The notes under the pieces were generated by a model that saw nothing but the letters and a program-made list of their open reading frames with translations, was not told the origin of the DNA and made no database searches. From positions 35,830,898 through 35,894,897 of the forward strand of contig NC_092577.1 of NCBI RefSeq assembly GCF_037975245.1: 64,000 nt of DNA, given 5' to 3'. The position numbers and the translations under genes are program-made. Below are positions 49,137 to 60,932 of the stretch, piece by piece. Each line of letters opens with the position of its first letter. Positions within the stretch are counted from its first letter, which is position 1. The stretch comes from Apostichopus japonicus (taxonomy: Eukaryota > Echinodermata > Holothuroidea > Aspidochirotida > Stichopodidae).

Positions 49137-50050
49137 GCCTGACGTTTCGATCCTAGCAGGATCTTCTTCAGAGGCTAAATGACAAGTTACAGTAACAGAG
49201 GGGACAAAAACACGCACAGAATACAGACAGGTTAATGAGCACGGTGAACACAATGGGATAGATGAAAGGGGATTATAAGTAGAAAGCAACAGGAGAAGAG
49301 GAGAGGAAGGAGATAAACTGTGGAGGGACAAAGAGAGGATTAAAGGCACAGGGTAAGGAATAAACTGGAGAGGGACAAAGACAGAAAGGTGTGAAGAAAA
49401 ATGGAGGGGAAGAGAGCTGTGAGAAGAAGAGTGAAAGGGGGGGAGGGAGAAAGGGGAGAAGGAGTAGGGAACAGAGGAAGTTAGTCATGTCCTTCCTGAA
49501 TGTTCAGCCCATGAGGTTGAATGGTACGAAGGCGTTGCATCCAGAGCCTCTCTCTGCTGATTCGTACTAGGTCAGGACGGCTACCTAAGGATTCAATCCC
49601 CTGTAGGGACATGTCGTTAATGGTATGGTTGGGAAGGTTAAAATGTTCTCCAACTGGGGTCTCAGTCTTCATGGTGTTGACTGTGGATCTGTGACCATAG
49701 AATCGCTTCTTGAGGGTGGTTTTGGTTTCGCCAACATACTGGATGCCGCAAACTCTACAAGAGATCAGATAGATGACATTGGTGGTAGTGCAAGTGATGT
49801 GACCCTTAGTCTTGTGTGTGAGTTGCATGCTGTGGCTGGTGATGGAATTGGATTCAACAATGTGGTGGCTGCAGACGATGCATCTCGAAGTACGATCACA
49901 TTTGAAGGTACCATGCTGAATGGGTGTGAGGTTAGAAGTAAGAGGTGGAACAGCAGCACGTACAAGAAGGTCTCGTAGGTTGCGTGGTCGTCTGTAGGCG
50001 ATGATGGGTTTTATAAATTGAACAGTAGACTTGGTCCAACAAGTCAACAA
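49137..50050 (-). mobile_element. Penelope-like element, 3' part with GIY-YIG endonuclease domain
   Basis: A 189-aa frame on the minus strand (50050-49481) holds the C-terminal region of a Penelope polyprotein: IAYRRPRNLRDLLVRA, a cysteine/histidine cluster (C-RTSR-C-IV-C-SHH), then the GIY-YIG core NVIYLISCRVCGIQYVGET, KKRFYGHRS, GEHFNLPNH and a downstream RERLWMQRLRT. The expected catalytic-type Tyr, Arg, His, Glu and Asn residues are present. The frame ends normally, but the reverse-transcriptase part is missing upstream, so the copy is 5'-truncated. Between the stop and about 49137 lies a purine-rich non-coding tail ending in a hammerhead-like motif. Confidence 0.88.
49141..49171 (-). ncRNA. 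Hammerhead-ribozyme-like motif of the Penelope-like element
   Basis: On the minus strand CTGAAGA is followed by A, then a 6-bp hairpin GATCCT-GCT-AGGATC, then GAAACGTC. This matches the CUGANGA...GAAA core of the minimal hammerheads described in Penelope-like elements, with one extra A before stem II. Activity is uncertain. Confidence 0.45.
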
Positions 50051-50566
50051 GTGACAACATGCATATCTTCTTCATGCATATCTTCTTCATAAACCCAAAT
50101 ATCATCGGTTCTTCTTTTCGTGTTTTTTGCTTATACATATATTTTGCCAGTTTGTTTCCATTTGAAGGGTTTGTTTTCACTAACGCCTGCATGCGCAACT
50201 TGTTGGTTATATTAATGGTTGCTTTAAAATCATTGTATAGATATGAATCGGTGCAATCGGGAAAATATACCAGCATCTTCATATCTTCTTTCGTCGCTGG
50301 GAACAGTTGAGGGTGTTACTTTACATGTTTACACTTTATAATGTGAAAACGACAGAGCCCTCAAAGATGGTTCTTTATTCTCCTTAAGCCTTGGATGTCA
50401 CACTGCTGTAACATTCTGTATCTCTGAGTTAAAACTGATTAATTATGTGTAAAAGATGTTATCACAAGTCCGCAGAGTATAGAAGCACACCCGGCAAGAT
50501 ATGTATATGTTCCTGATCCCTCTAATTGACTTCGGGCTCCGGAGTTCTAGCCCAATAACCCCACCC

Positions 50567-50782
50567 AACTTCCCCCTCTGTATTGACCCCACCCCACTTC
50601 CCCCTCTGTATTGACCCCACCCCACTTCCCCCCTCTGTATTGACCCCACCCCACTTCCCCCTCTGTATTGACCCCACCCCACTTCCCCCCTCTGTATTGA
50701 CCCCACCCCACTTCCCCTCTGTATTGACCCCACCCCACTTCCCCCTCTGTATTGACCCCACCCCACTTCCCCCTCTGTATTG
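50567..50782. repeat. About 28-bp tandem repeat, eight copies
   Basis: Unit ACTTCCCCCTCTGTATTGAC plus CCCACCCC, differing mainly in the length of the C run. Long open frames on both strands here (WGGVNTEG- and PPHFPLCID-like) are repeat artefacts. Confidence 0.95.
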
Positions 50783-50884
50783 TCTTTTCCACCTTCCCAT
50801 GTTACGCTGCTGTCACCAAAAATTGGTTTCAGTGAAAATCTAGTAAAAGTCATTATATTTTATGAAACCAATCAGAGAGACCAA

Positions 50885-51050
50885 AGAGAGAGAGACAGAC
50901 AGACAGATAGTCAGACAGAAAGACAGACAGACAGACAGATAGACAGACAGATAGTCAGACAGACGGACAGACAGATAGTCAGACAGACAGACAGATAGCC
51001 AGACAGACAGATAGTCAGACGGACAGACGGACGGACAGACAGACAGAAAG
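50885..51050. repeat. (GACA/GATA)n microsatellite
   Basis: Compound tetranucleotide repeat of GACA with GATA, GTCA and GACG variants, 100 bp after the 28-bp tandem repeat. Confidence 0.95.
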
Positions 51051-52325
51051 GGAGAGGAAAAACGCACACATATATGAATCAGTCACAAATCTAGTAGAAA
51101 GTAAAAAAACCGACTAACATCGATCCTGACAGAAATTAAGATCTTACTTTCAACATACCAATAACAACCAAAATCATAAAATGTACGTTTGGCAAATTTT
51201 TTCATATTTTATTTTACATGCATCAAAAAACGAAAACTGCATTTGCAGAAAGACAACGGTACCGTATCAAATTACAAATTGCATGATGTTAATCTTTCCC
51301 TTTCTTCTTTTCTTATTAAATTTGCCAATCTCGTGGTAAATCGTCGGGTCTGTTTGTGATTTTACGCCAGGGAATACAAGGCACTGTATCAGGACAAGCA
51401 CGTGATCAAGAAAGCGGCAAAATAATTTTACCCAGGCGTAGTTTACTAAATTGAAGAATTCAAGAAAACCGATAACAAATTAATGGAAAATACATATCAC
51501 TATTTATCACATAGCCAAATACATCTTTACTTTCAATTTGAAAGAATAACCATTAGTTGTTTTTATTGTTTCCTATTAGGATTATTACTTTTATTGAGCG
51601 TGTATCAGTCGGCGAAGCATATGAAGTGTATATATGAACCAGAGTCGGTTGTTGAAACTACGTTCCGGTATTAATAAAGAGATGTTATTGTTTTGTTCTG
51701 AATTCATTGGTTTTTACTATCCAATCAAAAGGAGCTAATGCCAATCACGTGACAGTATAGTTTTAGATTTGAAAATAGAATAATTCTGCAGTTTGGTACA
51801 AATAAATTATAAAAGAATAACCAAAACAGGTTTAGTGTGGTTTATCATGCGCGGTATCCGCGTGACTATCTCTCTCGTACGTTACAGGCCTGGCAAGTGG
51901 AGCGGGAGGGGCAGAAAAAGGCCCGCAACCCAAATAGGCCACGACCGATCAAAAGAAATGATCATTACAATGCCACTGGTAAATGGTTGTCAAATGCGAT
52001 GGTGTGGTTGCTTCCTTACTATATATTCATAGGTTTGACTTGAAAGAGCAACGACGTAATCCTAGCTTTGCTCAGCAGTACTCGAGAATGAAAACACGCC
52101 ACAACGATCTCGCGAACCATCACAAATCCTTTTCGACCCAAGCATTGGGTTGTGTAGCTATTTGATGAGAAACGTTTATCCACTGGATCATTGCTTTTAG
52201 TGACGATTCAAAGTTGCTAAGCTAGCATATTGGGGTTCCACTGAAGACCACCCCATCAGGGTTTATTGTAACAGAACTGTTCCGACACCGTTGTTAAATG
52301 CATCTTTTATACTTTGTCATTACAG

Positions 52326-55300
52326 ATGCAGTACTAACATCAACATTACAAACGTGGGAGCTGCAGTGTCCCAAAGCGACAGAAACTCCCGACGACGGAC
52401 AACGGTTTTGTGACAAAACCACTCTCTGTGCTTCTAATTTACATTCTTCTACAAGATGCCAATGCGACGACCTCTGCCAGTATTACGGGGACTGTTGTTT
52501 CGATGCCCTGGAAGGAGACGAAAACCCAGATATCGTTGTTCCATCTGTAATGGAGCTCGAGACCTGTCAGTCTGACGGTATTTACGGAAGCGGCTATTAC
52601 ATGATCAGTAAATGTCCCGAAGAGTTTGTCGATTCAAATATCCGTTCGTTGTGCGAGCAGGTAAATCCCGATGACATTTTATTGAACACACCGGCTACTG
52701 ACAGGAATGATAAAAAACTTTTCCGAAATTTGTATTGTGCGATTTGCCATGAACGAATTATTGATAATTTGTATTTTTGGAAGTTAACTGTGACTTGTGC
52801 AAATGAACCAGCCGATAGCGATAGTGAGGGCGGCAAGTCAGATAGTAAAGATGACGGGGCTTTCGACGATGGAACATCAGCTTTCGACGACGGGACATCA
52901 GCTTTCGACGATGGAACGTCAGCTTTCGACGATGGAACATCAGCTTTCGACGATGGAACATCAGCTTTCGACGATGGAACGTCAGCTTTCGACGATGGAA
53001 CATCAGCTTTTGACGATGGGACTTCAGCTTTCGACGATGGAACATCAGCTTTCGACGATGGAACATCAGCTTTTGACGATGGAACATCAGCTTTCGACGA
53101 TGGAACATCAGCTTTTGACGATGGGACTTCAGCTGTCGACGACGGTACTTCAGCTGTCGACGACGGCACATCCGCCGTCGACGATGGCACTTCGGCTGAC
53201 GATACCTCAGCTAAAGGTACAAAAGCGCCACCAGAGGATCTTCGCCTTTTATGGGAGAATTTAAGGAACCCTAAATGTGTCAGAAAATTTAGCTACCGCT
53301 TAGAGGGACGTGATCCCTATCGAAGATGTACACCTATTGATGTCAATAGCTTTGAAGATGACCGCCAGATGCAAACATCTTGTCCTTCGTATGTGGCGCC
53401 TTATCTGTCTAACGGTACCACATACAAGAATCGTGAGTGCGCAGCATGCAATGGCGCCAATGTGACTTCATCACCATGTGATTTCCCCGGTGATGATTTA
53501 GACCCACAGGGGGCTCAGTCCTTCTCTAATTTATTCCTTTTCAGTGATGGCTATGGATTTTCCGAGAATGAGGTTCATGCCTCCCCTTGTAACAATGGTG
53601 AAATACTCGATCCTTTTTCGAATGCTTGTCGAACAGTTGTTCCCAGATATGAACCACAGACAGAAGGTGAACGAGACCAGAGCGATCACTTCATGGTGCG
53701 AGGTGAAATATATGTACATGAAAGTGAAGATGTCTGTTTCTCGTCAAACACTGAACACTGTTCCGAGATTAAAGAAGCGATCTCCGTGGTGTTAACTGCA
53801 TTAATACGTAGCGAGATTGCAGATTTTCAGGGACATTTGTCTGTTACTGACATTGATTGCGTCGATTCGAGCAATCAAGTTCAATTTTGTTTTCAAGAGC
53901 AAGGCCCTTCAAAACTTTGCACATTTCGTGGCGATCTTCTCTCTGACACACCCAATGTCTATCAAGACCTACGACAGCGTTCCAATTACACAGTAAGAGA
54001 TGAAAGTTATCGTAATCTGAGCTGTTTATACATGCCGTTAATGAATATTCAGACATTTACACTAACACCCGGTAACGTCAGTTGTTCGAGTCTTTCAATC
54101 GAATCCCAGACGTCGAGCATCGGATTCGTATGGAGAGAAGAACTAAACGACACCCAAATAACATCGGTCAGTGGTTACTGCTCTGGCATCTTAACTTGCA
54201 AATCGGACTATGTTCATTTTAACAGTTTAGATGTGAAGGTTATCAACGTCACGCATATATACATTAGCAAAACGGAACAGTTTTTTAAACGGGGGACTTA
54301 CTATGAACGACCAGATGGAATTTCGATCTGTACGGACTACCTGGATGTTTGTAAAGCCAGAGAAAATTCGCAGAGGATCGAGGCAATCTTTACGATCATC
54401 GGAAGTACCATGTCCTTAGCTGGGTTTACCGCAACCATACTGACGTATATGATATTCCCGCGTTTAAGAAATAACATGGGTAAATCGATCTTGTCTCTTG
54501 TCTCGGCGCTGTTCGTAGCTCAATTCTTTCAAATGGTGTTTTGGGATAAGACTACCAATACAGCGTTCTGTACCTCTGTAGCCATGATTAGTCATTACAC
54601 CTTCTTAGCTGCCTTCTTCTGGATGTCCGTCTTAGGAAATGACTTGAGTCGGACCTTTGGAAGTCGAGCTAAATTACAGACGGTTCGGGACAGCAAAAAG
54701 ACATTTTTTTACTTCTCGCTGTATGGATGGATCGGTCCGCTTATTATAGTGGGAATCTGTTCTGTATTTCATTTTACCGATGTGGAGTTTATAGATTTCT
54801 GGTACGGCAATGAATGCAGCTGTTGGATCGGTGACCCCATGGCATTATTCTGGACGTTTGGTTTCCCTGTTGTTATTATCTGGTTACTGAACTTTGCGTT
54901 TTTCGCCGACACGGTGATTGGGATTGTACGAGCTAGGAACGCGACGAAGAGGGCGACATCGTCAAACACAAATCTACTAAATCAAGACGGGAAGCAAGAC
55001 TTTTTGCTGTTCTGTAAGGTACGTTAATGTGAGATGTGATATAGAAATCACGTGACTTCCTTCACTGCTGGTCACCATTTCCAACTATTCTATCACTTCA
55101 TTGTCATTTAAGAATTTGTCTATAAGTTTTTCGTATTTCCTGTTCATGATTTTCTGAAAACTTTGGTAAACTGCCAAAATCTGTTGGGTTCCATGTAGTA
55201 GTAAAGTATGAAATCTCAATCAAATTTGTATATTTCTTTCGTAAAGTGGATACCATACAGTTTGATTTTATCATAACTTTACAACTTCCAGGGTTCACTC

Positions 55301-55979
55301 CATCAATTCTGGCGTCAAAATGTAAAGAACATATTATCACAAGGTTCTGTTATTTGTTCTCGTCTGTTGCACTAAATTGGCATGCGCACTGTGGTGATTT
55401 TAAGATGTCTCTTCAAGCTTTTACGTCCCTTTAACTATAATGTTTCAATTTATCTGGTTCGATTGATAATGAGACACGCCGAGTCAAAATGGTTGCTGAA
55501 GTCAGAATAGACAAACCGTCTGTATTATTTTCACCTGCAAACTTACATACTCCAACAGGTTTGAAGTGTGTTTTTTTATTAACACATGCAACTATAATTG
55601 TAAATGTCGTCATAAAACACATCCAAAATAAATCAAAGTAGTAAGGATAATGTAATAATAGTTTTTGTTTTCTCATTGTTCCTTTCAGCTGAGTTGCATT
55701 ATGGGATTGACGTGGGTGTTCAGCTTCGCTGCTGGATTTTTCGAATCGCAAGCTGTCAGTATCATCGCTATCATCTTAAACTCGACACAGGGCGTGCTCA
55801 TCTTTATCGCATTTGGATGCAATTCTCGAGTCCTTGAAATGTGGCGGAATAATTATTCCAAGAGAAAGCTGACGTCGTCGAGATCTACTTCACTGGCTGC
55901 CACGGCTAAGACTTCTGTCTCTTCCATGACCGGGCAGCGAGTTATAAACAAGAATCCCACTCCTCGTTGCGGTGTATAA
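52326..55979 (+). CDS. Somatomedin-B domain, secretin/Methuselah-like seven-transmembrane receptor
   Basis: Exons 52326-55018 (donor AAG|GTACGT) and 55689-55979 (acceptor CCTTTCAG|CTGAGT; TAA stop), phase 0. With the exon at 32419-32506 the protein is 1,023 aa, and positions here use that numbering. Residues 44-87 form a somatomedin-B domain: eight Cys and the signature CQCDDLCQYYGDCC. A cysteine module follows (TPATDRNDKKLFRNLYCAIC), then a 16-copy 7-residue repeat (about 208-324), a second YKNRECAACNG module, and a long ectodomain with at least seven N-x-S/T sites. Membrane segments run from about 715 to 972. The TM3 Cys (FCTSV) and ECL2 CW (CSCWIG) give the class-B disulfide. TM6 has GLTWVFSF, encoded in the last exon. 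No GPS cleavage motif is evident, so it resembles Methuselah-like or GPS-less adhesion receptors. It acts at the cell surface; the ligand is unknown. A start at 52298 (MHLLYFVIT) is the alternative N-terminus, but the acceptor argues against it. Confidence 0.92.
52859..53209 (+). repeat. 21-bp in-frame coding tandem repeat (AFDDGTS)13(AVDDGTS)3 plus remnant
   Basis: Sixteen exact-length 21-bp units within the receptor exon, followed by a shortened ADDTS unit. Third-base variation (TTC/TTT, GGA/GGG, ACA/ACG/ACT) occurs while the amino acids stay constant, except for F to V in the last three full units. The stretch is acidic and probably a flexible extracellular stalk. It is likely length-polymorphic. 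Confidence 0.97.
55019..55688 (+). other. Last intron of the GPCR gene
   Basis: 670-bp GT-AG intron separating the third intracellular loop from TM6. About 55235-55440 is homologous in patches to 58255-58475 (GGATACCATA, TTGGCATGCGCACTGT, TCAAGCT), so it contains a dispersed repeat. Confidence 0.88.
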
Positions 55980-56966
55980 GACGTGCAGGTGACAGGATTC
56001 TGAAAGAGGTTTGAAGAGAGGGTAGGGTAGGGGACGGGGAGGGGAAGGGGGACGGAGAGGAAAGGTAAGAAGATCTGTACACCAAGTGATAAGGGTGTTC
56101 CCATTTTGAATATCAAATTGAAACGTTCAAAGATGCTGTGCGACGGTTGTCAACGTAATCGTAAATTCACGTATTGACTGCTCTAGTACGAGTGAATGAA
56201 GCCCTGGAGTCTGCGAGGCCGTTTCCAATGAAGTGAGGTAGTGGTGTGGGGTTCTCCCCTGAAAAAAATGTTTTAGACTTTAAATGATGCGTTCTGATTC
56301 ATACTGTATATTGATACTATACCTTGGGTTCATTATTAGGTTTACATGCAATGTTGTGCTATTTAATGCATATATACACACTTTCGTGTGAGGATGAAAA
56401 AGGGGTTGGGGTGGGATAGCGTTAACATCCCGCACACGCCTGGGGTCGCGACTATGTATGACAGTGCATGGTATAAACGTTATTATTTTCTCGCGATTTG
56501 GTATTCAAACGTTGTGTTCCCACCCACCCATACGTATTATATAACCAGTGAATGAATAAACCCCCAAGTGGGACTTTGACTATGCAAAAAAAGTCCCCCA
56601 ATTCTATTTTTTTTTTACCTTTTACTTTTTCTTAATTAATAAACTTGCAAATTTCAAGGAACCACAAAGTAAAAAGATTTCTTGAAAATACTTTAAAAAT
56701 GTTGCAATGTATAAGTCAAGAAAATCTTGCTCCGAATATTTGGGGGTTTTCTTTAATATATTTAGTCGAACATGTTGCAATTACAAGTTGTTTTCTCTTT
56801 TGTTTTAAAGTCATCAGCTTGAAGTATTCATTTGACATTTACTGTGCAATAGCACACACAATATAAATTATAAATGACGGATTTTAAAAACATATTCATA
56901 TCTGTTTTTGCTCTTTATACTTAATAAGTTAATTGTCAAGTTAGGTATTATTATGTATTAATTTAG
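55980..56966. other. 3' flank of the GPCR gene
   Basis: Starts with a G/A-rich stretch (56015-56065). A plain AATAAA lies at 56555-56560 and another in TTAATTAATAAACTT near 56636. The 73-aa frame at 56645-56866 is unrecognised. Confidence 0.5.
56555..56560 (+). promoter_or_regulatory. Candidate poly(A) signal of the GPCR gene
   Basis: First AATAAA after the stop, about 580 bp downstream. Supported by position only. Confidence 0.35.
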
Positions 56967-57180
56967 ATCTTCCTGCAAGCAGGAACTCGCGAAGTAGCAA
57001 TCATTAGCTTATCAAAGCCGCAAGCTGACCAAAGTCAGTCTCTTAGATTCATATTTTAACGCCCATGATTATGAATTGCCAATTGTCAACAACTCTGTAA
57101 CTGGACGACATACATGAATCTTGCAGTGACTCGAACTCGGGACCTTATGATTCAAAGGCACCGGCGTTAACCACTGATTC
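56967..57180 (-). mobile_element. tRNA-derived SINE (SINE-A), diverged minus-strand copy
   Basis: In reverse complement it has GTGGTTAACGCCGG (A-box part), GAGTTCGAGTC (B-box part), GGTCAGCTTGCGG and CGCGAGTTCCTGCTTGCAGG, in the same order as the 15134 copy. It is more degraded in the middle and lacks a clean (CATA)n tail. Confidence 0.78.
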
Positions 57181-58254
57181 TGTTTGTTTCCGATACAACA
57201 CGTGAGAGCGTCTATATTCTACGTAGCTTTCTATGAAGTCAAATTAAACGTGCGATGTTTATAGCCTTTCAATATGATTGCGTTGAAGTGTTATTGTGTC
57301 TCATAACAATTTCTAAATCTTGTAAATGATGTGAATGTTATTGGTTTAACTAAAAATCTCTTTGATATCTGAAAAAAAAAAGAAATTTAAAAAATAAGAA
57401 ATTTTATGAGGTAGTTAGTACTTTTGGCCAACTTTCATAGAATAAGAAATGGAGGAGGAAAGTAACCCTCTCGCTTTAAATGATATTTTTGATTTACATG
57501 TATATATATGTATTTATCATTACTACGTTCTTTACGCATTGCCTGAAAATTGTTTTAATTTAAATCTATGACAGCTGAACAATTCAGTGCTTAAAAAGTT
57601 AAATATTTATAGATAGAAATATAGATATACTAGTTCTTATCGCTCAAAATCATCTTTTTGAAAATACTCTGTTTCACGTGCCATTCTATTTATTGCTCTA
57701 TGTAGTCTATCTTTCACATATTTAACTAAGTATATATAAGCCTATGTACTTTGAAATGTAATGTGTCACATGTACGTGATACCAACGTCAAGAATATTTT
57801 CATTTTCTGTTCAATTTGTTCTGAGGTAATAACTAGTGATATGCCTTTCTATATAGCGTATTTGCCTTGTACAGGTTTTTAACTAATATGATGTCATCGT
57901 TTAACTTGCACTAACATCGTGTGAGCAAGACACTTGGTGGGGTGAGGTGGGGAGGTGGTGGGTGGAGGAATGTAGACTTTGATTTCTTGAGACTTTTTTT
58001 TTTATCCACTATGTGATTTTGTTCTCGCTTGCCTCTGTTGATATGTGTGTATGTTGAAATGGAACATATGTAGTTGCTGTTTACGAGTACTGCACCTATC
58101 TATCAATACCCCACCCCACACCCCCCCCCCCCCACACACACACACCGATACCCTGTATTTACATATCCAATTTTAAGAAGAATAGAATTACCTTTTGTTT
58201 CTCATTTGTTCTAGTCTTAATCAGATAACACTCTGGTATTTCTATTATCTTTTA
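57181..58254. other. Intergenic DNA, no gene seen
   Basis: AT-rich DNA with a G-rich stretch near 57940-57970 and a C/CA run near 58100-58145. Confidence 0.45.
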
Positions 58255-58520
58255 TAATGTTTAAGAGGATACCATATAGGTTGATCCATAATACTTTCAA
58301 ATTTCTCCCTAGCTCTGACGTCACTGAGCACGCTTACAACGTACAAACAATTTATATAGTCAACGTTTTTTCTTTTTTTTTTCCTCTTCTGTTGTACTTA
58401 TTTGGCATGCGCACTGTAGTGATAGAAATAACGTGACCTTTACAAAATTCTCTATTCAAGCTCTGACGTCACTTCAAAGTTACGTCACAATTTGAACGTA
58501 CTGCTTCTGACGTCACATTT
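58255..58520. repeat. Dispersed repeat copy carrying three TGACGTCA sites
   Basis: The first 220 bp are homologous in patches to the receptor's last intron (55235-55440). TGACGTCA occurs at 58316, 58464 and 58508, and the aligned intron copy has TTACGTCC at one of these places. Whether the repeat brought the sites is inference. Confidence 0.55.
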
Positions 58521-58869
58521 GCATTCGGTGCCTAGGTTAACTCATACCCTGCTCAGATTACACATCTGTATATGGAGTGTGTTAGTCCTGCTGTAAACTG
58601 GTGTGGAGGTGAAACGAATGATTTTCAGCACCATCGAGGTAGGGGGGGGGGCTCAGTATACCACCTTACCCAAGGGGTTATTCGTAATCCTTTTCATATT
58701 TGTTAATCGTCTAAATAATCATCATATAAATCCCATCATTGTGATATACCGCAGATTAATAATATATTTATCAAAGTAGTATTAACTTGTGTTTCGTTTA
58801 TTTTGTTGTTGTTCTGAAATGGTTTTAATCTACCTTTTGATAGGAGTGGTTAACATATTAACGAATAAA

Positions 58870-58973
58870 GTCAATTACAATGAATTGCTGTGAAACGACT
58901 TTTATAGATTAGGCTTATAGGTCAATTACAATGAATTGCTGTGAAACGACTATTTATAGATTAGGCTTATAGG
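58870..58973. repeat. About 52-bp tandem duplication
   Basis: Two consecutive units (51 and 53 bp) beginning GTCAATTACAATGAATTGCT and ending TAGGCTTATAG, differing only by a small indel in the T/A run. Confidence 0.95.
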
Positions 58974-58984
58974 TGTATACATGC

Positions 58985-59008
58985 ACATGTATGTATGTAT
59001 GTATGTAT
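58985..59008. repeat. (ATGT)n microsatellite
   Basis: Five to six ATGT units. Confidence 0.9.
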
Positions 59009-60714
<1,706 letters not shown>

Positions 60715-60932
60715 TGTTACCGCGTCTGGAATGTCTCTTCAACACAGTACCGTTGAATGAATTGGGATATTCATCCAGTTGCTGGCTTTAAATTGTTTCC
60801 ATGCTTGTGTAGACGTATTCAATCTTTGCATAAATCAAACTACTTTTAATTACTAGGGAATAAGGCTATGTTTCATAGTTGATCCATCTCATTAATTTTG
60901 GGAGTGAGAGAGGTTTTAACAGGGGTAAGAAA

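Larger units (their letters stand above)
32507..52325 (+). other. Putative 19.8-kb first intron of the GPCR gene
   Basis: Bounded by GTAAGT and TTTGTCATTACAG. It holds CT-rich DNA (about 33050-33360), poly(C) runs, a SINE (40.3 kb), a Penelope end fragment (40.87 kb), a tandem array (42.9 kb), a foldback element (47.1-48.9 kb), a Penelope-like ORF (49.5-50.05 kb) and tandem repeats (50.6-51.05 kb). TGACGTCA occurs at 35127, 39377, 41103 and 46346. A 68-aa frame at 51837-52043 has a coding-like look (RYPRDYLSRTLQAW, WLLPYYIFIG) but could not be assigned. The rest is AT-rich with no recognised exon. Confidence 0.5.

Noticed and set aside
50443-50853. 136-aa and overlapping frames with WGQYRGG/WGGVNTEG repeats
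   Set aside because: Direct translation of the 28-bp tandem repeat, open in several frames. No start context or homologous family.
52298-52325. Start codon at 52298 as the true N-terminus of the receptor
   Set aside because: MHLLYFVIT is a weak signal sequence and overlaps a strong acceptor (TTTGTCATTACAG). The upstream exon at 32419 supplies a better signal peptide in phase.
52597-53190. 197-aa minus-strand frame with VPSSKAD repeats
   Set aside because: Antisense shadow of the receptor's coding minisatellite, whose plus frame continues into recognisable domains on both sides.
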